Source of the DNA: JBBDYH01 sp040901795
GTDB lineage: Bacteria; Planctomycetota; Planctomycetia; Pirellulales; JALHPA01
Length of the DNA stretch: 64,000 nucleotides
Direction: 5' to 3'
Assembly (NCBI GenBank): GCA_040901795.1
Contig: JBBDYH010000150.1
Location: 1 to 64,000 of the forward strand
The translations under genes and the position numbers were made by a program. How positions within the stretch are numbered: the first letter of the stretch is position 1; the number at the start of each line of letters is the position of its first letter. Under the pieces are notes generated by a model, which was given only the letters and a program-made list of their open reading frames with translations, ran no database searches and was not told the origin of the DNA. This document shows positions 43,151 to 52,983 of the stretch, piece after piece.

Positions 43151-44455
43151 TCACGCCCGCGGCTCGGCGGCGAGCGGGCCGCCGGTGACTTCTTCGGCAG
43201 GCTCGCCGGCCGCCATCTGCTGGGCGACGATCAACTCACGCGCCTGCGCGCGCAACGATGGAAGTCGCGTGCCAAACAGCGCGGCACCCGCCATGCAGAC
43301 CGCCCCGCCGATAGCGACGGTCGCCGGAGCACCCAACCGCTCGGCAACCAAGCCGGCAAACATTGCGCCGAACGGCGCCATGCCCATGAACATCATCGAG
43401 TAAACCGCCATCACTCGGCCGCGAAGCTGGTCGGGCACCATCGACTGGATCAGCGTATTCGACGAAGCCATCTGCACCATCATCGACAAGCCGGCAGGGA
43501 TCAGCAGCGCCGCCGACATCCAGAAGTTGTTCGAAAACGAAAACAGAATCAGGCTCGCGCCAAAGGCCCCGGAAGCCAAGGCCACGACGCGGCCCAACCC
43601 GTGAATGCTCCTGCGAAACGTCAGGCTCAGCGCTCCGGTTAATGCGCCAATCCCTGTGGCGCCCATCAACAAGCCCAAGCCGCGCGGGCCGCCGCCGAGT
43701 ATCTCGTCGGCGAAAATCGGCATCAACACCGCGTACGGCATGCCCATCAGGCTGACCAGCGCCAGCAACAGCATCAGCGCACGGATCGGTGGCGTGCGAC
43801 CCACAAAGACAAATCCCTCGACGATGTTTTCGATGGCCGAGCGCGGGTCATGGATCGCCGCCCGGCGCGGCACGCGCATTGACAACAGCGCCGCAAGCAC
43901 CGCCAGATAACTTAAGGCGTTGGCCAGAAAGCAGGAGCCTTCGCCGAACGCCGCGACCATGACGCCGGCCACGGCGGGTCCCACCATCCGGGCGCTGTTC
44001 ACCACCGAGCTGTTCAAGGCGATGGCATTAACCAGGTCCTCGCGGCCGACCATTTCAATGACAAACGCTTGGCGCGCGGGAAGGTCGAACGCGTTGACGG
44101 TCCCCAACAGCGACGCCAGCACGAAGATGTGCCAGACTTCGATGGCGCCGGAAAGCGTAATGGCGGTCAGAACACAGGCCAAGGTCATGGCCACGGCCTG
44201 GGCTGTGACGATGATCCGGTGTCGGCTGTAGCGATCGGCCAAGGCGCCGCCCAAGGGCGCGAACATGAATACGGGGATCTGCGAAGCAAAGCCGACCGCG
44301 CCCAACAGCGCCGCCGAACCGGTGAGCCGATAAACGAGCCACGCTTGCGCGACCGACTGCATCCACGTGCCCATCATCGAGATCAACTGACCGGCGAAGA
44401 AGAGCTGGAAGTTGCGATGGTTGAGCGCCCGCAGCGCGAAGGGAAAGCGATTCAT
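43151..44455 (-). CDS. MFS transporter (EntS-like MFS_3)
   Basis: A 434-residue, 12-helix major facilitator of the MFS_3 group. The N-terminus NFQLFFAGQLISMMGTWMQSVAQAWLVYRLTG is typical of it. Motif A appears as GGALADRYSRHR (residues 69-80) between helices 2 and 3. The probable role is efflux by proton antiport; the substrate is unknown. The first codon overlaps the stop of the upstream hypothetical gene in an ATGA arrangement. Confidence 0.9.
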   Translation of the reverse strand: MNRFPFALRALNHRNFQLFFAGQLISMMGTWMQSVAQAWLVYRLTGSAALLGAVGFASQIPVFMFAPLGGALADRYSRHRIIVTAQAVAMTLACVLTAITLSGAIEVWHIFVLASLLGTVNAFDLPARQAFVIEMVGREDLVNAIALNSSVVNSARMVGPAVAGVMVAAFGEGSCFLANALSYLAVLAALLSMRVPRRAAIHDPRSAIENIVEGFVFVGRTPPIRALMLLLALVSLMGMPYAVLMPIFADEILGGGPRGLGLLMGATGIGALTGALSLTFRRSIHGLGRVVALASGAFGASLILFSFSNNFWMSAALLIPAGLSMMVQMASSNTLIQSMVPDQLRGRVMAVYSMMFMGMAPFGAMFAGLVAERLGAPATVAIGGAVCMAGAALFGTRLPSLRAQARELIVAQQMAAGEPAEEVTGGPLAAEPRA

Positions 44456-44964
44456 TCGACCGCCTGCGCGAGCGTTTCTTTGAAGAACTGTGCCAAACCT
44501 TCAGCCATGGTGTCGGTGACAACCGCCGTGCCGCCATCGCCTGCTTGCACGCCAACCAGGTGGCGATTGAGATCGAACGCCAACTCGAGGCTGGCCTCGT
44601 CGTCGGAAAAGCGCACGGTGTAATCCCAGTCGGACGAGCTTGCTGCCGGTGAGTCGATGTCCCAGTCGAAGTTGTGGTCTTCCAAAAGGCTGCGCCGAAA
44701 ATGAACCAAGCCTCTGGCCTGGCTGATATCGATCATCCGCTGCTGGGCGCGCGTCTCATCGCGTGCGCTTTGGTCACCCGGTTCTCGGTGTGGCAACTCG
44801 GTCAGCTCGACTGAGGGAGCATGGCCGATTAAGTAAGCCGCCTCGGGCCCCCAAAAGTTGAGCGCCTGACGAGTCTGACGGTACTGGTGCCAGATGGCGC
44901 TCGCGGCCGCCGCCAACCCCGCGACAAGCAGCAACAACACCAGAACCACGCCGCGATTCTTCAT
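44452..44964 (-). CDS. hypothetical membrane-anchored protein
   Basis: A 170-residue product starting MKNRGVVLVLLLLVAGLAAAASAIWHQ, one membrane anchor, followed by a soluble domain with DHNFDWDIDSPAASSSDWDYTVRF. The domain is probably extracytoplasmic. Its gene overlaps the MFS transporter gene by four bases, so it is probably made with it and could be an accessory subunit. I recognise no family. Confidence 0.75.
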   Translation of the reverse strand: MKNRGVVLVLLLLVAGLAAAASAIWHQYRQTRQALNFWGPEAAYLIGHAPSVELTELPHREPGDQSARDETRAQQRMIDISQARGLVHFRRSLLEDHNFDWDIDSPAASSSDWDYTVRFSDDEASLELAFDLNRHLVGVQAGDGGTAVVTDTMAEGLAQFFKETLAQAVE

Positions 44965-45064
44965 GCTTCCAGCCTTGAACATCCGAAACCGACAGTCGGG
45001 CCAGCCACTTCCCGACAACTTCGACCGCAGTATACTGAGCGATTTGCCATCTGCATAATGATTG

Positions 45065-45156
45065 TCATCCTGAGCGAAGCCAAGGACCTCCTTGCTGGGG
45101 CCGGATGCTTCGCTCCGCTCAGCATGGCAATGGCAGCGGATGCGCTCAGCATGACA
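45065..45156. repeat. repeat, family E
   Basis: TCATCCTGAGCGAAGCCAAG and the inverse GCTCCGCTCAGCATGGC form the third copy of this family in the window. Confidence 0.85.
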
Positions 45157-45212
45157 ACGGCAAGGTTGTCACGGCGCGATTGGACACGGCTTTCTTCAGT
45201 CAAGGTAAGGTT

Positions 45213-45440
45213 ATGGCGAACGAGTACGATCCGTACCGCGAAAAGCTGGTGGTGGAGACCATTACAGTCTGGCCCGAAGAATACGATGGCTGGGAGCTCG
45301 CCGACCGCCTGGCCGCCGAGACGAAACTACAGGCCGAGCCCGAGAAAGCGACCGAGTTGGAATACGTTCGCCAGCATACGGGCTTTTGTCGCAAGCTGAC
45401 GGTGACGGCGGACGATTTGGCGCGGATTGGAATGGGCTAG
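45213..45440 (+). CDS. small hypothetical protein, 75 residues
   Basis: Start MANEYDPYREKLVVETITVWPEEYDGWELADR with AAGG upstream. It is a small acidic protein without signal peptide, membrane segment or recognised motif. It lies in the spacer between family E and family D repeats and appears to have the codon use of its neighbours. Its function is unknown. Confidence 0.65.
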   Translation: MANEYDPYREKLVVETITVWPEEYDGWELADRLAAETKLQAEPEKATELEYVRQHTGFCRKLTVTADDLARIGMG

Positions 45441-45452
45441 AGATCTCATCGC

Positions 45453-45580
45453 TCGTTCCCAGGCTCCGCCTGGGAACGCAATGCCGGACAGGCTCTGCCT
45501 GCTGATTGACGTGCCGGAATCTCGTTTGGCAAGGCGGAGCCTTGCAGACAGCGTGTTGCCAGGCAGAGCCTGGGAACAAG
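45453..45580. repeat. REP-like array, family D
   Basis: CGTTCCCAGGCTCCGCCTGG, then GACAGGCTCTGCCTG, GGCAAGGCGGAGCCTTGC and the inverse CCAGGCAGAGCCTGGGAAC. It is followed at 45591-45640 by a single arm of family G reaching the start of aroB. Confidence 0.85.
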
Positions 45581-45621
45581 GTAAAGCCTGAATGACGAAT
45601 CCGAATGGCGAAGAAGCACCC

Positions 45622-46713
45622 ATGACGAATGACGAAGCAACGGTACGCGTCAACTTAGGATCCCGCAGCTACGAAATTCTTATCGGGGCCAGCAACCTCG
45701 GCCAATGCGGCGCTTTTGTGGCCGCGCGCTGTGCGTTGACGCGCGCCGTGGTGATCACCGACGCACGTGTCGAGACGCCGCACGCGACCAACGCGGCGCA
45801 GAGTCTGGCCGCCGCCGGCGCCGAAGTCGATCTGCTGGTGGTCGAAGAGGGGGAAATGAGCAAGAGCGTCGCGGTCGCCGAGATGCTCTGGCAGAAGCTG
45901 CTGGACCTCCATGCCGACCGTAAGACCGTCGTTGTCGCGGTCGGAGGCGGCGTCGTGGGCGACCTGGCCGGCTTTGTCGCGGCAACCTATGCCCGCGGCT
46001 TGTCGTTCTTTCAGGTCCCCACCACCCTGTTGGCGCAGGTCGATAGCTCGGTGGGCGGTAAGACAGGCGTGAACTTGCCCGGCGCCAAGAATATGGTTGG
46101 CGTCATCTGGCAGCCCCAGGGTGTCTTCGTCGATGTGCAGACGCTCAAGACGCAGCGCGAGCGCGACTACCGCGCAGGGCTGGCCGAGGTGGTCAAGTAT
46201 GGCGTGATTCTAGATGCCGATTTTTTCGCGCTGCTGGAGAAGGAAGTGGCGGCGCTCTTGGGCCGCCGGCATCGGACGCTCGAGGCCGTCGTGGCGCGCT
46301 GTTGCGAGCTGAAAGCGCACGTTGTCGAGCGCGATGAGCGCGAAGAGACTGGCCTGCGCGCGGTGCTCAACTATGGGCATACGTTTGCGCATGCCCTGGA
46401 AGCGGTCACCGGCTATGGCGAACTATTGCACGGCGAAGCCGTGGCAATCGGCATGATGTGTGCCGCGCGGTTGGCCGAACGTCTCGGCCGCGTAGATGAA
46501 GCGTTCGTCACCCGCCAACGCGCGCTGTTGCTCGCGCTCGGCTTGCCCGTCGTCGTTCCGCCGCTGGACCACGATGAGTTAATTCAACCAATGGCGCACG
46601 ACAAAAAGGTCGAGCACGGCAAACTGCGGTTTGTGCTCCCCACGCGGCTAGGCCACGCCGAGCTCGTCTCAGACGTAGACGTCGCCGATGTCCGCGCCGC
46701 GCTCGAAGGATAA
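45622..46713 (+). CDS. aroB: 3-dehydroquinate synthase
   Basis: Shikimate pathway enzyme that closes DAHP to 3-dehydroquinate, NAD- and metal-dependent. The 363-residue product has VVAVGGGVVGDLAGFVAATYARG (NAD-binding), PTTLLAQVDSSVGGKTGVNLPGAKNMVG, EVVKYGVILD and NYGHTFAHALEAVTGYGELLHGEAVAIGM with the metal-binding residues. The start MTNDEATVRVN lies inside a family G repeat arm; an ATG ten codons upstream is a less likely alternative. Full length is normal for the family. Confidence 0.96.
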   Translation: MTNDEATVRVNLGSRSYEILIGASNLGQCGAFVAARCALTRAVVITDARVETPHATNAAQSLAAAGAEVDLLVVEEGEMSKSVAVAEMLWQKLLDLHADRKTVVVAVGGGVVGDLAGFVAATYARGLSFFQVPTTLLAQVDSSVGGKTGVNLPGAKNMVGVIWQPQGVFVDVQTLKTQRERDYRAGLAEVVKYGVILDADFFALLEKEVAALLGRRHRTLEAVVARCCELKAHVVERDEREETGLRAVLNYGHTFAHALEAVTGYGELLHGEAVAIGMMCAARLAERLGRVDEAFVTRQRALLLALGLPVVVPPLDHDELIQPMAHDKKVEHGKLRFVLPTRLGHAELVSDVDVADVRAALEG

Positions 46714-46766
46714 TCGTCTCCTCCTCTCCCAGTCTCCCAGTCTCCTTGTCTCCCCTTCTTCCTGCC

Positions 46767-48176
46767 ATGAAGCCTCCCCTCCGCTTACTCGTCCTCCTCG
46801 TCGCTGGATTCGTCACCTCGTCGACCCAAGCCGCCGACCGGCCGAACATCTTGTTCATCGCCATCGACGACCTGAATCACTGGGTCGGGCATCTCGGCCG
46901 CAATTCGCAGACGAAGACGCCGAACATCGACCGGCTGGCCGGTCGCGGCGTCACCTTCACCCGCGCCTATTGCACCGCGCCGGCCTGCAACCCATCGCGG
47001 GCGTCGCTCATGTCGGGCCAGCGCCCCAGCACGACCGGCTGTTACCTGAACGGCCAGAACTGGCGCCCTGGTATCTCCGAGGACAAGCTGCTCAATTCAC
47101 ATTTTGCCAAGGCCGGGTACCTGACCGTGGGTGCCGGCAAGATCTATCACGGCGCCGCCGATCGCGGCGGCCATTGGGACGACTATTTCGCCGGCGGCGG
47201 CGGCGGTCAGCTCCAGCGACACCCTGACGCCAAGAACGACGGTGTAGGCGGCATCCGCTTCTACCCGCTGGCCGGCGGCGACGAGCAGATGCCCGACTAC
47301 AAAGTCATCAGCTACGGTCTGGATCAACTGAAGAAGAACCACGACCGGCCGTTCTTTCTCGCGATCGGCCTGGTCAAGCCGCACATGCCGTTTGCCGTGC
47401 CGAAGAAGTGGTTCGACAAGTTTCCGCTCGATTCGATCGAGCTGCCGCCCCATCGGCCCGACGATCTCGACGACGTTCCCCCGGCAGGCGTCCGCATGGC
47501 CGGACCCCAGGGCGACCACGCCGCGATCCTCAAGTCCGGTCGCTGGAAAGAAGCCGTTCAGGCCTATCTGGCCACGATCGCTTTCGCCGATGCCCAGGTC
47601 GGGCGTCTGCTCGATGGGCTCGACCAATCCCGCTATCGGGACAACACGATCGTCGTCTTATGGAGCGATCACGGTTGGAGCCTGGGCGAGAAGTCGCACT
47701 GGCGCAAGTTCGCCTTGTGGGAGGAGCCGACGCGCACGGTGTTCGTTTGGAGCGTACCCGGCGTCACGCGACCCGGCGGAGTCTGCTCGCGAACCGTCGA
47801 TTACACGGCGGTTTATCCCACGCTTTGCTCGCTGGCGGGTGTATCGCCTCCGGCGCACTTGGAAGGCCGCGACATTACGCCATTGCTCAAGGACCCAACT
47901 GCCCCTTGGGACGTCCCCGCCATGACCACGCACGGCCGTGGCAACCACTCGGTGCGCAGCGAGCGCTGGCGCTACATCCGCTATGCCAACAGCGACGAGG
48001 AGCTCTACGACACTGCCGCCGATCCGCTCGAATATACCAACCTCGCAGCCCGCTCCGACCAAGCCACGCGCAAAGCAGAGCTCGCCCAATGGCTCCCCAA
48101 GAAAGAGGCCCCCAAGCTTCCCTCCGCCGCCCGCGGCGCAAAAGCCAAGAAAACCGCATCAGCCGCCGCGCGCTAG
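46767..48176 (+). CDS. secreted sulfatase
   Basis: A 469-residue predicted exported sulfatase of the iduronate-2-sulfatase-like type. The start MKPPLRLLVLLVAG gives a clean signal peptide. The metal-binding DD pair is in IAIDDLNHW (Asp34, Asp35). The formylglycine motif is CNPSR with Cys74 (APACNPSRASLMSG); WSDHGWSLGEKSHW holds further active-site residues. The enzyme would hydrolyse sulfate esters of glycans after activation by a formylglycine-generating enzyme. A CTCCCAGTCTCCCAGTCTCC repeat precedes it. Confidence 0.93.
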   Translation: MKPPLRLLVLLVAGFVTSSTQAADRPNILFIAIDDLNHWVGHLGRNSQTKTPNIDRLAGRGVTFTRAYCTAPACNPSRASLMSGQRPSTTGCYLNGQNWRPGISEDKLLNSHFAKAGYLTVGAGKIYHGAADRGGHWDDYFAGGGGGQLQRHPDAKNDGVGGIRFYPLAGGDEQMPDYKVISYGLDQLKKNHDRPFFLAIGLVKPHMPFAVPKKWFDKFPLDSIELPPHRPDDLDDVPPAGVRMAGPQGDHAAILKSGRWKEAVQAYLATIAFADAQVGRLLDGLDQSRYRDNTIVVLWSDHGWSLGEKSHWRKFALWEEPTRTVFVWSVPGVTRPGGVCSRTVDYTAVYPTLCSLAGVSPPAHLEGRDITPLLKDPTAPWDVPAMTTHGRGNHSVRSERWRYIRYANSDEELYDTAADPLEYTNLAARSDQATRKAELAQWLPKKEAPKLPSAARGAKAKKTASAAAR

Positions 48177-48204
48177 CGGTTCGACCAATTTAGATCTGCG
48201 CGTA

Positions 48205-48226
48205 CGACGGACTTCCATGTCCGTCG
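48205..48226. repeat. short hairpin CGACGGAC..GTCCGTCG
   Basis: Perfect eight-base stem with TTCCAT loop downstream of the sulfatase gene. No T run follows, so it is more likely a REP-like hairpin than a terminator. Confidence 0.55.
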
Positions 48227-48376
48227 ATTGGTGCGGCGGACGTGGAAGTGTGACTTACGGCTTTGAGCCGGACGATGTCCTAGCCCGGATTATTCATCTT
48301 ACGACCGATGCTGCCCCAGGCAGTCGCACAGTCGATCCGTTGCGCGCAAAGCGACGCATACATGACGCCGTCATGA

Positions 48377-49477
48377 TTACCCCGCGGTAACGGGCGTAAA
48401 AGTATTAACGGTACAGGACTGACCGTTGCCGTCATCCGACGGTTCGTCTGCATACTCCAGTGACATCCGTCGTAGTTCTGGAACAAGAGCCAGAAACACA
48501 CTGAACAAGAAGGCGTCGAATTGCGTTCCGTTCCCCTTGCTCATCACTTCCAAGGCATCCGCTTCCGATAGTGCAGAACGGTAAACGCGATCATGCGTTA
48601 GTGCATCGTAAACATCGACGATCGACAGGATCCGCGCCGCCACGGGAATCTGCTCGCCGGAGATGCCATCCGGGTACCCGCTTCCGTCCCAGCGCTCATG
48701 ATGGTAACGCGCAATCTGCTGGGCAAGCTTGAGAACGGGCCAATCGGATCCAGAGAGGAGGCTGGCCCCGATCGTCGTGTGCGTTTTCATCGTCTCGTAC
48801 TCTGCGACAGTCAGCTTTCCCGGTTTGCACAGGATTCGATCGGGAACGCCGATCTTTCCCACATCGTGCATCGGCGCCGCCAGGCGAATATTGTCGATTT
48901 CGTCGGGCGTCCAACCGAGCACTTCGGCAAATGCCTCGCAGTACAGGCCGATGCGGCGGATATGAGCGCCTGTCTCTTCATCGCGCATCATTGCGGCGTT
49001 CACAAGCCGATGGATCGTTTCTTCATGTGCTTGACGAATGGAGACAGTCTGTTCATGAACGCGCCGTTCAAGGGTTTGCATGTATTCGCGGTTTTCGAGT
49101 ATGAGGTTCCGGCGCTCTAGGCCCCGCTGAACCTGTAATAGCAACTCCTGACGTTCCACCGGTTTGACAATGTACCCGAACGCGCCCGACGTGAGAGACT
49201 GGATGGCCGTCTTAGTGTCCACCGAACCGGTTACCATCAGCACCGCCGTGTCCGGGAATTGCTGCCGGATTTGCAGCAGCAAATCGAAACCCGAGCGTCC
49301 CGGCATGTTAAGGTCGCACGTAACCAGCGCCACTTCGTTGGACTGCAAAAAGCGCCACGCTGCTTCGGCCGATTCGGCCTGGGCGCAGCAGTGACCCGCA
49401 CGAGTCAACCAACCTACAAGTGACTCGCGAATGACTTGCTCGTCGTCAACGATCAAAAGCACTGGGATGTCCGACAT
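48377..49477 (-). CDS. response regulator with HD-GYP phosphodiesterase domain
   Basis: A 366-residue protein: receiver domain at 1-120 (phosphoacceptor Asp55 in VTCDLNMPG, Lys105), coiled coil at 125-155, and HD-GYP domain at 160-350. The domain has the metal site His172, HD204-205 in MHDVGKIG, HHERWDGSGYPDG with the GYP triplet at 267-269. It should hydrolyse cyclic di-GMP in response to phosphorylation. It is divergent from the sensor kinase at 49979 and may be its output. The start MSDIPVLLIVDDEQ is chosen over five extra upstream codons. Confidence 0.93.
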   Translation of the reverse strand: MSDIPVLLIVDDEQVIRESLVGWLTRAGHCCAQAESAEAAWRFLQSNEVALVTCDLNMPGRSGFDLLLQIRQQFPDTAVLMVTGSVDTKTAIQSLTSGAFGYIVKPVERQELLLQVQRGLERRNLILENREYMQTLERRVHEQTVSIRQAHEETIHRLVNAAMMRDEETGAHIRRIGLYCEAFAEVLGWTPDEIDNIRLAAPMHDVGKIGVPDRILCKPGKLTVAEYETMKTHTTIGASLLSGSDWPVLKLAQQIARYHHERWDGSGYPDGISGEQIPVAARILSIVDVYDALTHDRVYRSALSEADALEVMSKGNGTQFDAFLFSVFLALVPELRRMSLEYADEPSDDGNGQSCTVNTFTPVTAG

Positions 49478-49978
49478 AGTTTCACCATGCAAACCACGCC
49501 TAAAACGTAGTTCGAGCCTTTCGAACGGCTGGTTACCGCCGTACGCAATACGGCGGATTTAATTTAATCGGCCTGCGAATCAACTTTAGCCCCTGCGAGG
49601 CCTCCAGCCCAGCGCTCTCCGTTTCCATTTCCGTTCCGAGCGGTATACCGTACGCCGGATTTGGTTTTAGTGCGATTTGACTTTTTATTCAGCGTGACCT
49701 ATCTGTATGGTGCGTCTACTGCATTGGTTCGCGGATACCACCGTGCCATACAGCGCGTTTATCAGCCGTCGCCTTTGTAATATCCGCTCACACTCCTCCA
49801 ATCCTTGCCAACCAACGTTTGCCGGCGATCATCGCGCACACGCGATCTACCGCGACGAATCGGTTGAAGGAAATGTAACGCACAGGATCTGTTACAACCG
49901 CCAAAGCGATCGGTACCACCCGAAAACAGCCATTCAGCGCCTGGTGGTGGGCTCGCTGGACGCAGTGGCCACCTTGCA
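49478..49978. other. divergent intergenic region between HD-GYP regulator and kinase
   Basis: About 500 bases. The first 230 should hold divergent promoters, but no clear element can be pointed out. An open frame from ATG 49707 to TGA 49982 (91 codons) ends in an ATGA overlap with the kinase start; its composition is not convincing, and it is only a possible small upstream gene. Confidence 0.4.
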
Positions 49979-51835
49979 ATGAATAAATGGCTTCTTGGCA
50001 CGCTGGGTCACCACTTCATTGTGCTGACCTTACTTGGCACGCGCATCTTTGGCGCAGTAGGCGGATTGGCGGTCATCTATTACGTCGAGCTGACGCTTGA
50101 AATGCCACCGGGCATGCGGGCGCACTTTCGGATCGCCTGCTTAGTGGTGGTGGCCTTCGCAATCGGCCTGACAATCCTTCTGGCGCTTTGGGAAACGCGG
50201 CATCTGCGCCCCGTATTGAAGACGGCGCTTCAGGGCAGAGCAATCAGTGAAGCGCTAGGGCAGGCCGCCATGCGCGAGGCGGTCACCTTCGCTAGCCGTC
50301 ACCATCGAAACGAAGCCTGGATCATTCCTATAACGACCGGGGTGCCTGTCCTAATTGTCCTTAAGGTCGTGGATAATGCATCGAGCGATGTGCTCATTAA
50401 CATCACTCTGGCGGTCTTCATGGCGGTCTCGCTCGCGATAATGTCGCATTTCTTTGCCGTCGAGTACTTCATGGCGCCCGTCATACGACGGCTCCTCGAC
50501 TGCGGCGTTACAATGCCCTACAAGGCACTGCCGTTAGGTCGATTGAAGTTGCGATTTGGCCTCTGCTTTTCGCTAATTATCATAACGACGGCATTGATGA
50601 TTGGCACGCTGGCCAGGCAGCGCGCGGCCGACATCATCCAAGGCCGCCTCAATCAGAATGAGGCGCTCGAAAGCCTGATGGCGCATTGTAGCTACGTCAC
50701 GGTTGCCGCTGTCGTTATCGGCATCCTTTTATCAAGCGTGCTTACCAACTCCGTCCTTTCTCGAATTGGCAGTCTTGTGGTGGCGATGGAAAATGTGGGC
50801 CGCGGCAATATGTCAGCGCGGCTACAGCCAACCGGCAATGACGAAGTGGACACGCTGGTCCGTCAGTTTAATGCTATGGTCGAAGAGATTGACAAGCATC
50901 ACGCCACCGTCTGCGATTTGAATGCCAACCTGGAGCGCAAAGTGCTGGTCCGGACGGCCCAATTGCAAGAATACGTACGCCAGCTCCATGACGCCCGGTC
51001 ACAACTCGTGCATGCCGAAAAAATGAAATCTCTCGGACAACTCGTGGCGGGCGTGGCTCACGAGCTTAACAATTCGATCAACGCCGTTTATAACGGCATT
51101 CAACCGCTGCGAACAAAGCTGAATCAGGTCGAACCGCTGGTCCAGAAGCTGCTTGCGGCTCGGACGATCGAGGATCGCGACACGTGCGACCAGATCCAAC
51201 GCAGCTTCGCCCGCATCTGCCAGCTTGCCAATGTGACGGAAAACGGAGCGGCCCGGACGGCGCGCATCGTCAACGACCTGAAAACCTTTTCGCACCCAGG
51301 CCCTGAGCCGATGGCGCTTTTTCAGTTGAGCGAAGCGTTAGAAATGTCGTTGACTCTGCTCTCCAATGGGACCCAAAGCCGCGTTGCCATACACAGGGAC
51401 TATCGTGAGTTGGAACCCATTTGTGGTCCCCGCAATCAACTCAGCCAGGTGTTCCTCAATATTCTCAACAATGCCCAGCAGGCCATTCGTAAGAAGGGCG
51501 CTATTTACGTGAGCACGAGACGCGAAGGCGACTTTGCGCGCGTTAGCATTCGGGACACCGGAGACGGAATACCGGCCGAAATACAGCAGCGGCTCTTCGA
51601 TCCGTTCTTCACTACGAAAGAGCCGGGCGTGGGAACCGGATTGGGCCTATCGATTAGCTACGGAATCGTCAAAAGCCTCGGTGGCAGCATCGAGTGTGTT
51701 ACGAGCAATGGACAAGGCGCCGAATTCGTGGTTCGCATTCCTTTTTCATCGCGGCCACGGCCGTCGCCTGAAGCGCTCTCGCAGTTAGACACCGAATCGA
51801 CGGCTGTGCAGCCGCTAGAAGGACTTTGCATATGA
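49979..51835 (+). CDS. transmembrane sensor histidine kinase
   Basis: A 618-residue protein. Membrane helices lie around 13-35, 52-70, 115-130, 140-165, 192-212 and 237-260; a HAMP-like segment follows (ARLQPTGNDEVDTLVRQFNAM), then a coiled coil, the HisKA phosphoacceptor His361 in AHELNNSINAV, and an HATPase domain (QVFLNILNNAQQAI, RDTGDGIP, GTGLGLSISYGIV). Six-helix sensors suggest a ligand or redox signal in the membrane, which cannot be named. It overlaps the REC-kinase gene by four bases. Confidence 0.93.
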   Translation: MNKWLLGTLGHHFIVLTLLGTRIFGAVGGLAVIYYVELTLEMPPGMRAHFRIACLVVVAFAIGLTILLALWETRHLRPVLKTALQGRAISEALGQAAMREAVTFASRHHRNEAWIIPITTGVPVLIVLKVVDNASSDVLINITLAVFMAVSLAIMSHFFAVEYFMAPVIRRLLDCGVTMPYKALPLGRLKLRFGLCFSLIIITTALMIGTLARQRAADIIQGRLNQNEALESLMAHCSYVTVAAVVIGILLSSVLTNSVLSRIGSLVVAMENVGRGNMSARLQPTGNDEVDTLVRQFNAMVEEIDKHHATVCDLNANLERKVLVRTAQLQEYVRQLHDARSQLVHAEKMKSLGQLVAGVAHELNNSINAVYNGIQPLRTKLNQVEPLVQKLLAARTIEDRDTCDQIQRSFARICQLANVTENGAARTARIVNDLKTFSHPGPEPMALFQLSEALEMSLTLLSNGTQSRVAIHRDYRELEPICGPRNQLSQVFLNILNNAQQAIRKKGAIYVSTRREGDFARVSIRDTGDGIPAEIQQRLFDPFFTTKEPGVGTGLGLSISYGIVKSLGGSIECVTSNGQGAEFVVRIPFSSRPRPSPEALSQLDTESTAVQPLEGLCI

Positions 51836-52983
51836 CTCCCGATGTACTCTATGTTGACGACGAACTCGACAACCTAACTGTGTTTGAGGCGACGTTCGAG
51901 GACCAGTTTCACGTTCGATGCGTGACAAGCGCCGAGGAAGCGCTCGCTGCGCTCGAAAGAACACCGATCCCGGTCGTTATCGCCGACCAACGCATGCCTG
52001 GAATTAGCGGCGTCGAATTACTGGAGATTCTGCGTCAGAAGCATCCACACACCAAGCGCATCATTCTGACGGGCTACATCGATGCTTCGGCGATGCTCGA
52101 CGCCATTAACCAGGGGCAAGTCTATTACTTTTTAACCAAACCTTGGCAGCGCGAAACCGTAGCGGCCGTCTTGATTCGAGCGCTAGAGGCCCATCGGCTG
52201 GAACTGGCGAACTCCGCGCTGATGAACCAATTGGTCGCCTCGCAGCAGCTCGCCATGCTAGGACAGGCCACTGCCAAGATTGTCCATGAAATGTCCAACC
52301 AACTGTGTTTGGCGCCGCTGCTTGAGCACATTGAGCACAACTATCAACATGATCCCGAGTTGATGCAGCTGTTTCAATTTACGCAAGGGATGTACGACCG
52401 AATGTCCCTGCTCCTGAATGATCTCAAGGCGTTCCTGCGAAGTGCAAGTCGCGACTGTCTGATGCTGCCACTGAGCTTGTCAAGTACCGTGCAGGAGCTG
52501 GTTTCGTTCTTGAGATTCGACCGGCGATTGTCCGGTGTTCCGATCGAGGTTGAGCTGATCGACGATCTCACAGTCTGCGGTCACAAAGTGAGGCTGCAGC
52601 AGGTCCTCGCAAATCTGATCAAGAACGCCGCGTACGCGATTCGCGATCGAGATGAGGGGAGAATCCGCGTGATTGTCGAAAAGCGTCAAGAACGAGCGCT
52701 GATTCACGTTGAAGACAACGGCTGCGGAATACCCGCCGAGATTCAAAACAGGATTTGGGATCCCTCGTTTACGACCAAGGACGCCGAGGGCAACGGACTT
52801 GGTCTCGACATCTGCCGCGAGCTCGTTGCGGCGCATCAGGGCGAAATTTGGTGTGAAAGTGAAGCGGGGTGCGGCTCTCGTTTTTCAATTTCGCTTCCGC
52901 TGAACGAATCCACTAGCCACGTAGCTGTGGCGGCGGCCAATTCAACGTTCGCCGGGACGTGCAGCGCCTCGAACGGATTTTGA
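51832..52983 (+). CDS. receiver-histidine kinase hybrid protein
   Basis: A 383-residue cytoplasmic protein. It has an N-terminal receiver (Asp52 in VVIADQRMPG, Lys103 in FLTKPW), followed by a degenerate HisKA-like segment (His152 in AKIVHEMSNQLCL) and an HATPase domain (VLANLIKNAAYAI, VEDNGCGIP, GNGLGLDICREL). The start overlaps the stop of the upstream kinase in an ATGA arrangement. The order REC then kinase suggests a relay: phosphorylated by its neighbour, then signalling on through its own kinase domain. Confidence 0.9.
   Translation: MTPDVLYVDDELDNLTVFEATFEDQFHVRCVTSAEEALAALERTPIPVVIADQRMPGISGVELLEILRQKHPHTKRIILTGYIDASAMLDAINQGQVYYFLTKPWQRETVAAVLIRALEAHRLELANSALMNQLVASQQLAMLGQATAKIVHEMSNQLCLAPLLEHIEHNYQHDPELMQLFQFTQGMYDRMSLLLNDLKAFLRSASRDCLMLPLSLSSTVQELVSFLRFDRRLSGVPIEVELIDDLTVCGHKVRLQQVLANLIKNAAYAIRDRDEGRIRVIVEKRQERALIHVEDNGCGIPAEIQNRIWDPSFTTKDAEGNGLGLDICRELVAAHQGEIWCESEAGCGSRFSISLPLNESTSHVAVAAANSTFAGTCSASNGF

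Noticed and set aside
48205..48226. Terminator after the sulfatase gene
   Set aside because: The hairpin is perfect but no T run follows, and its form matches the REP-like repeats of the window.
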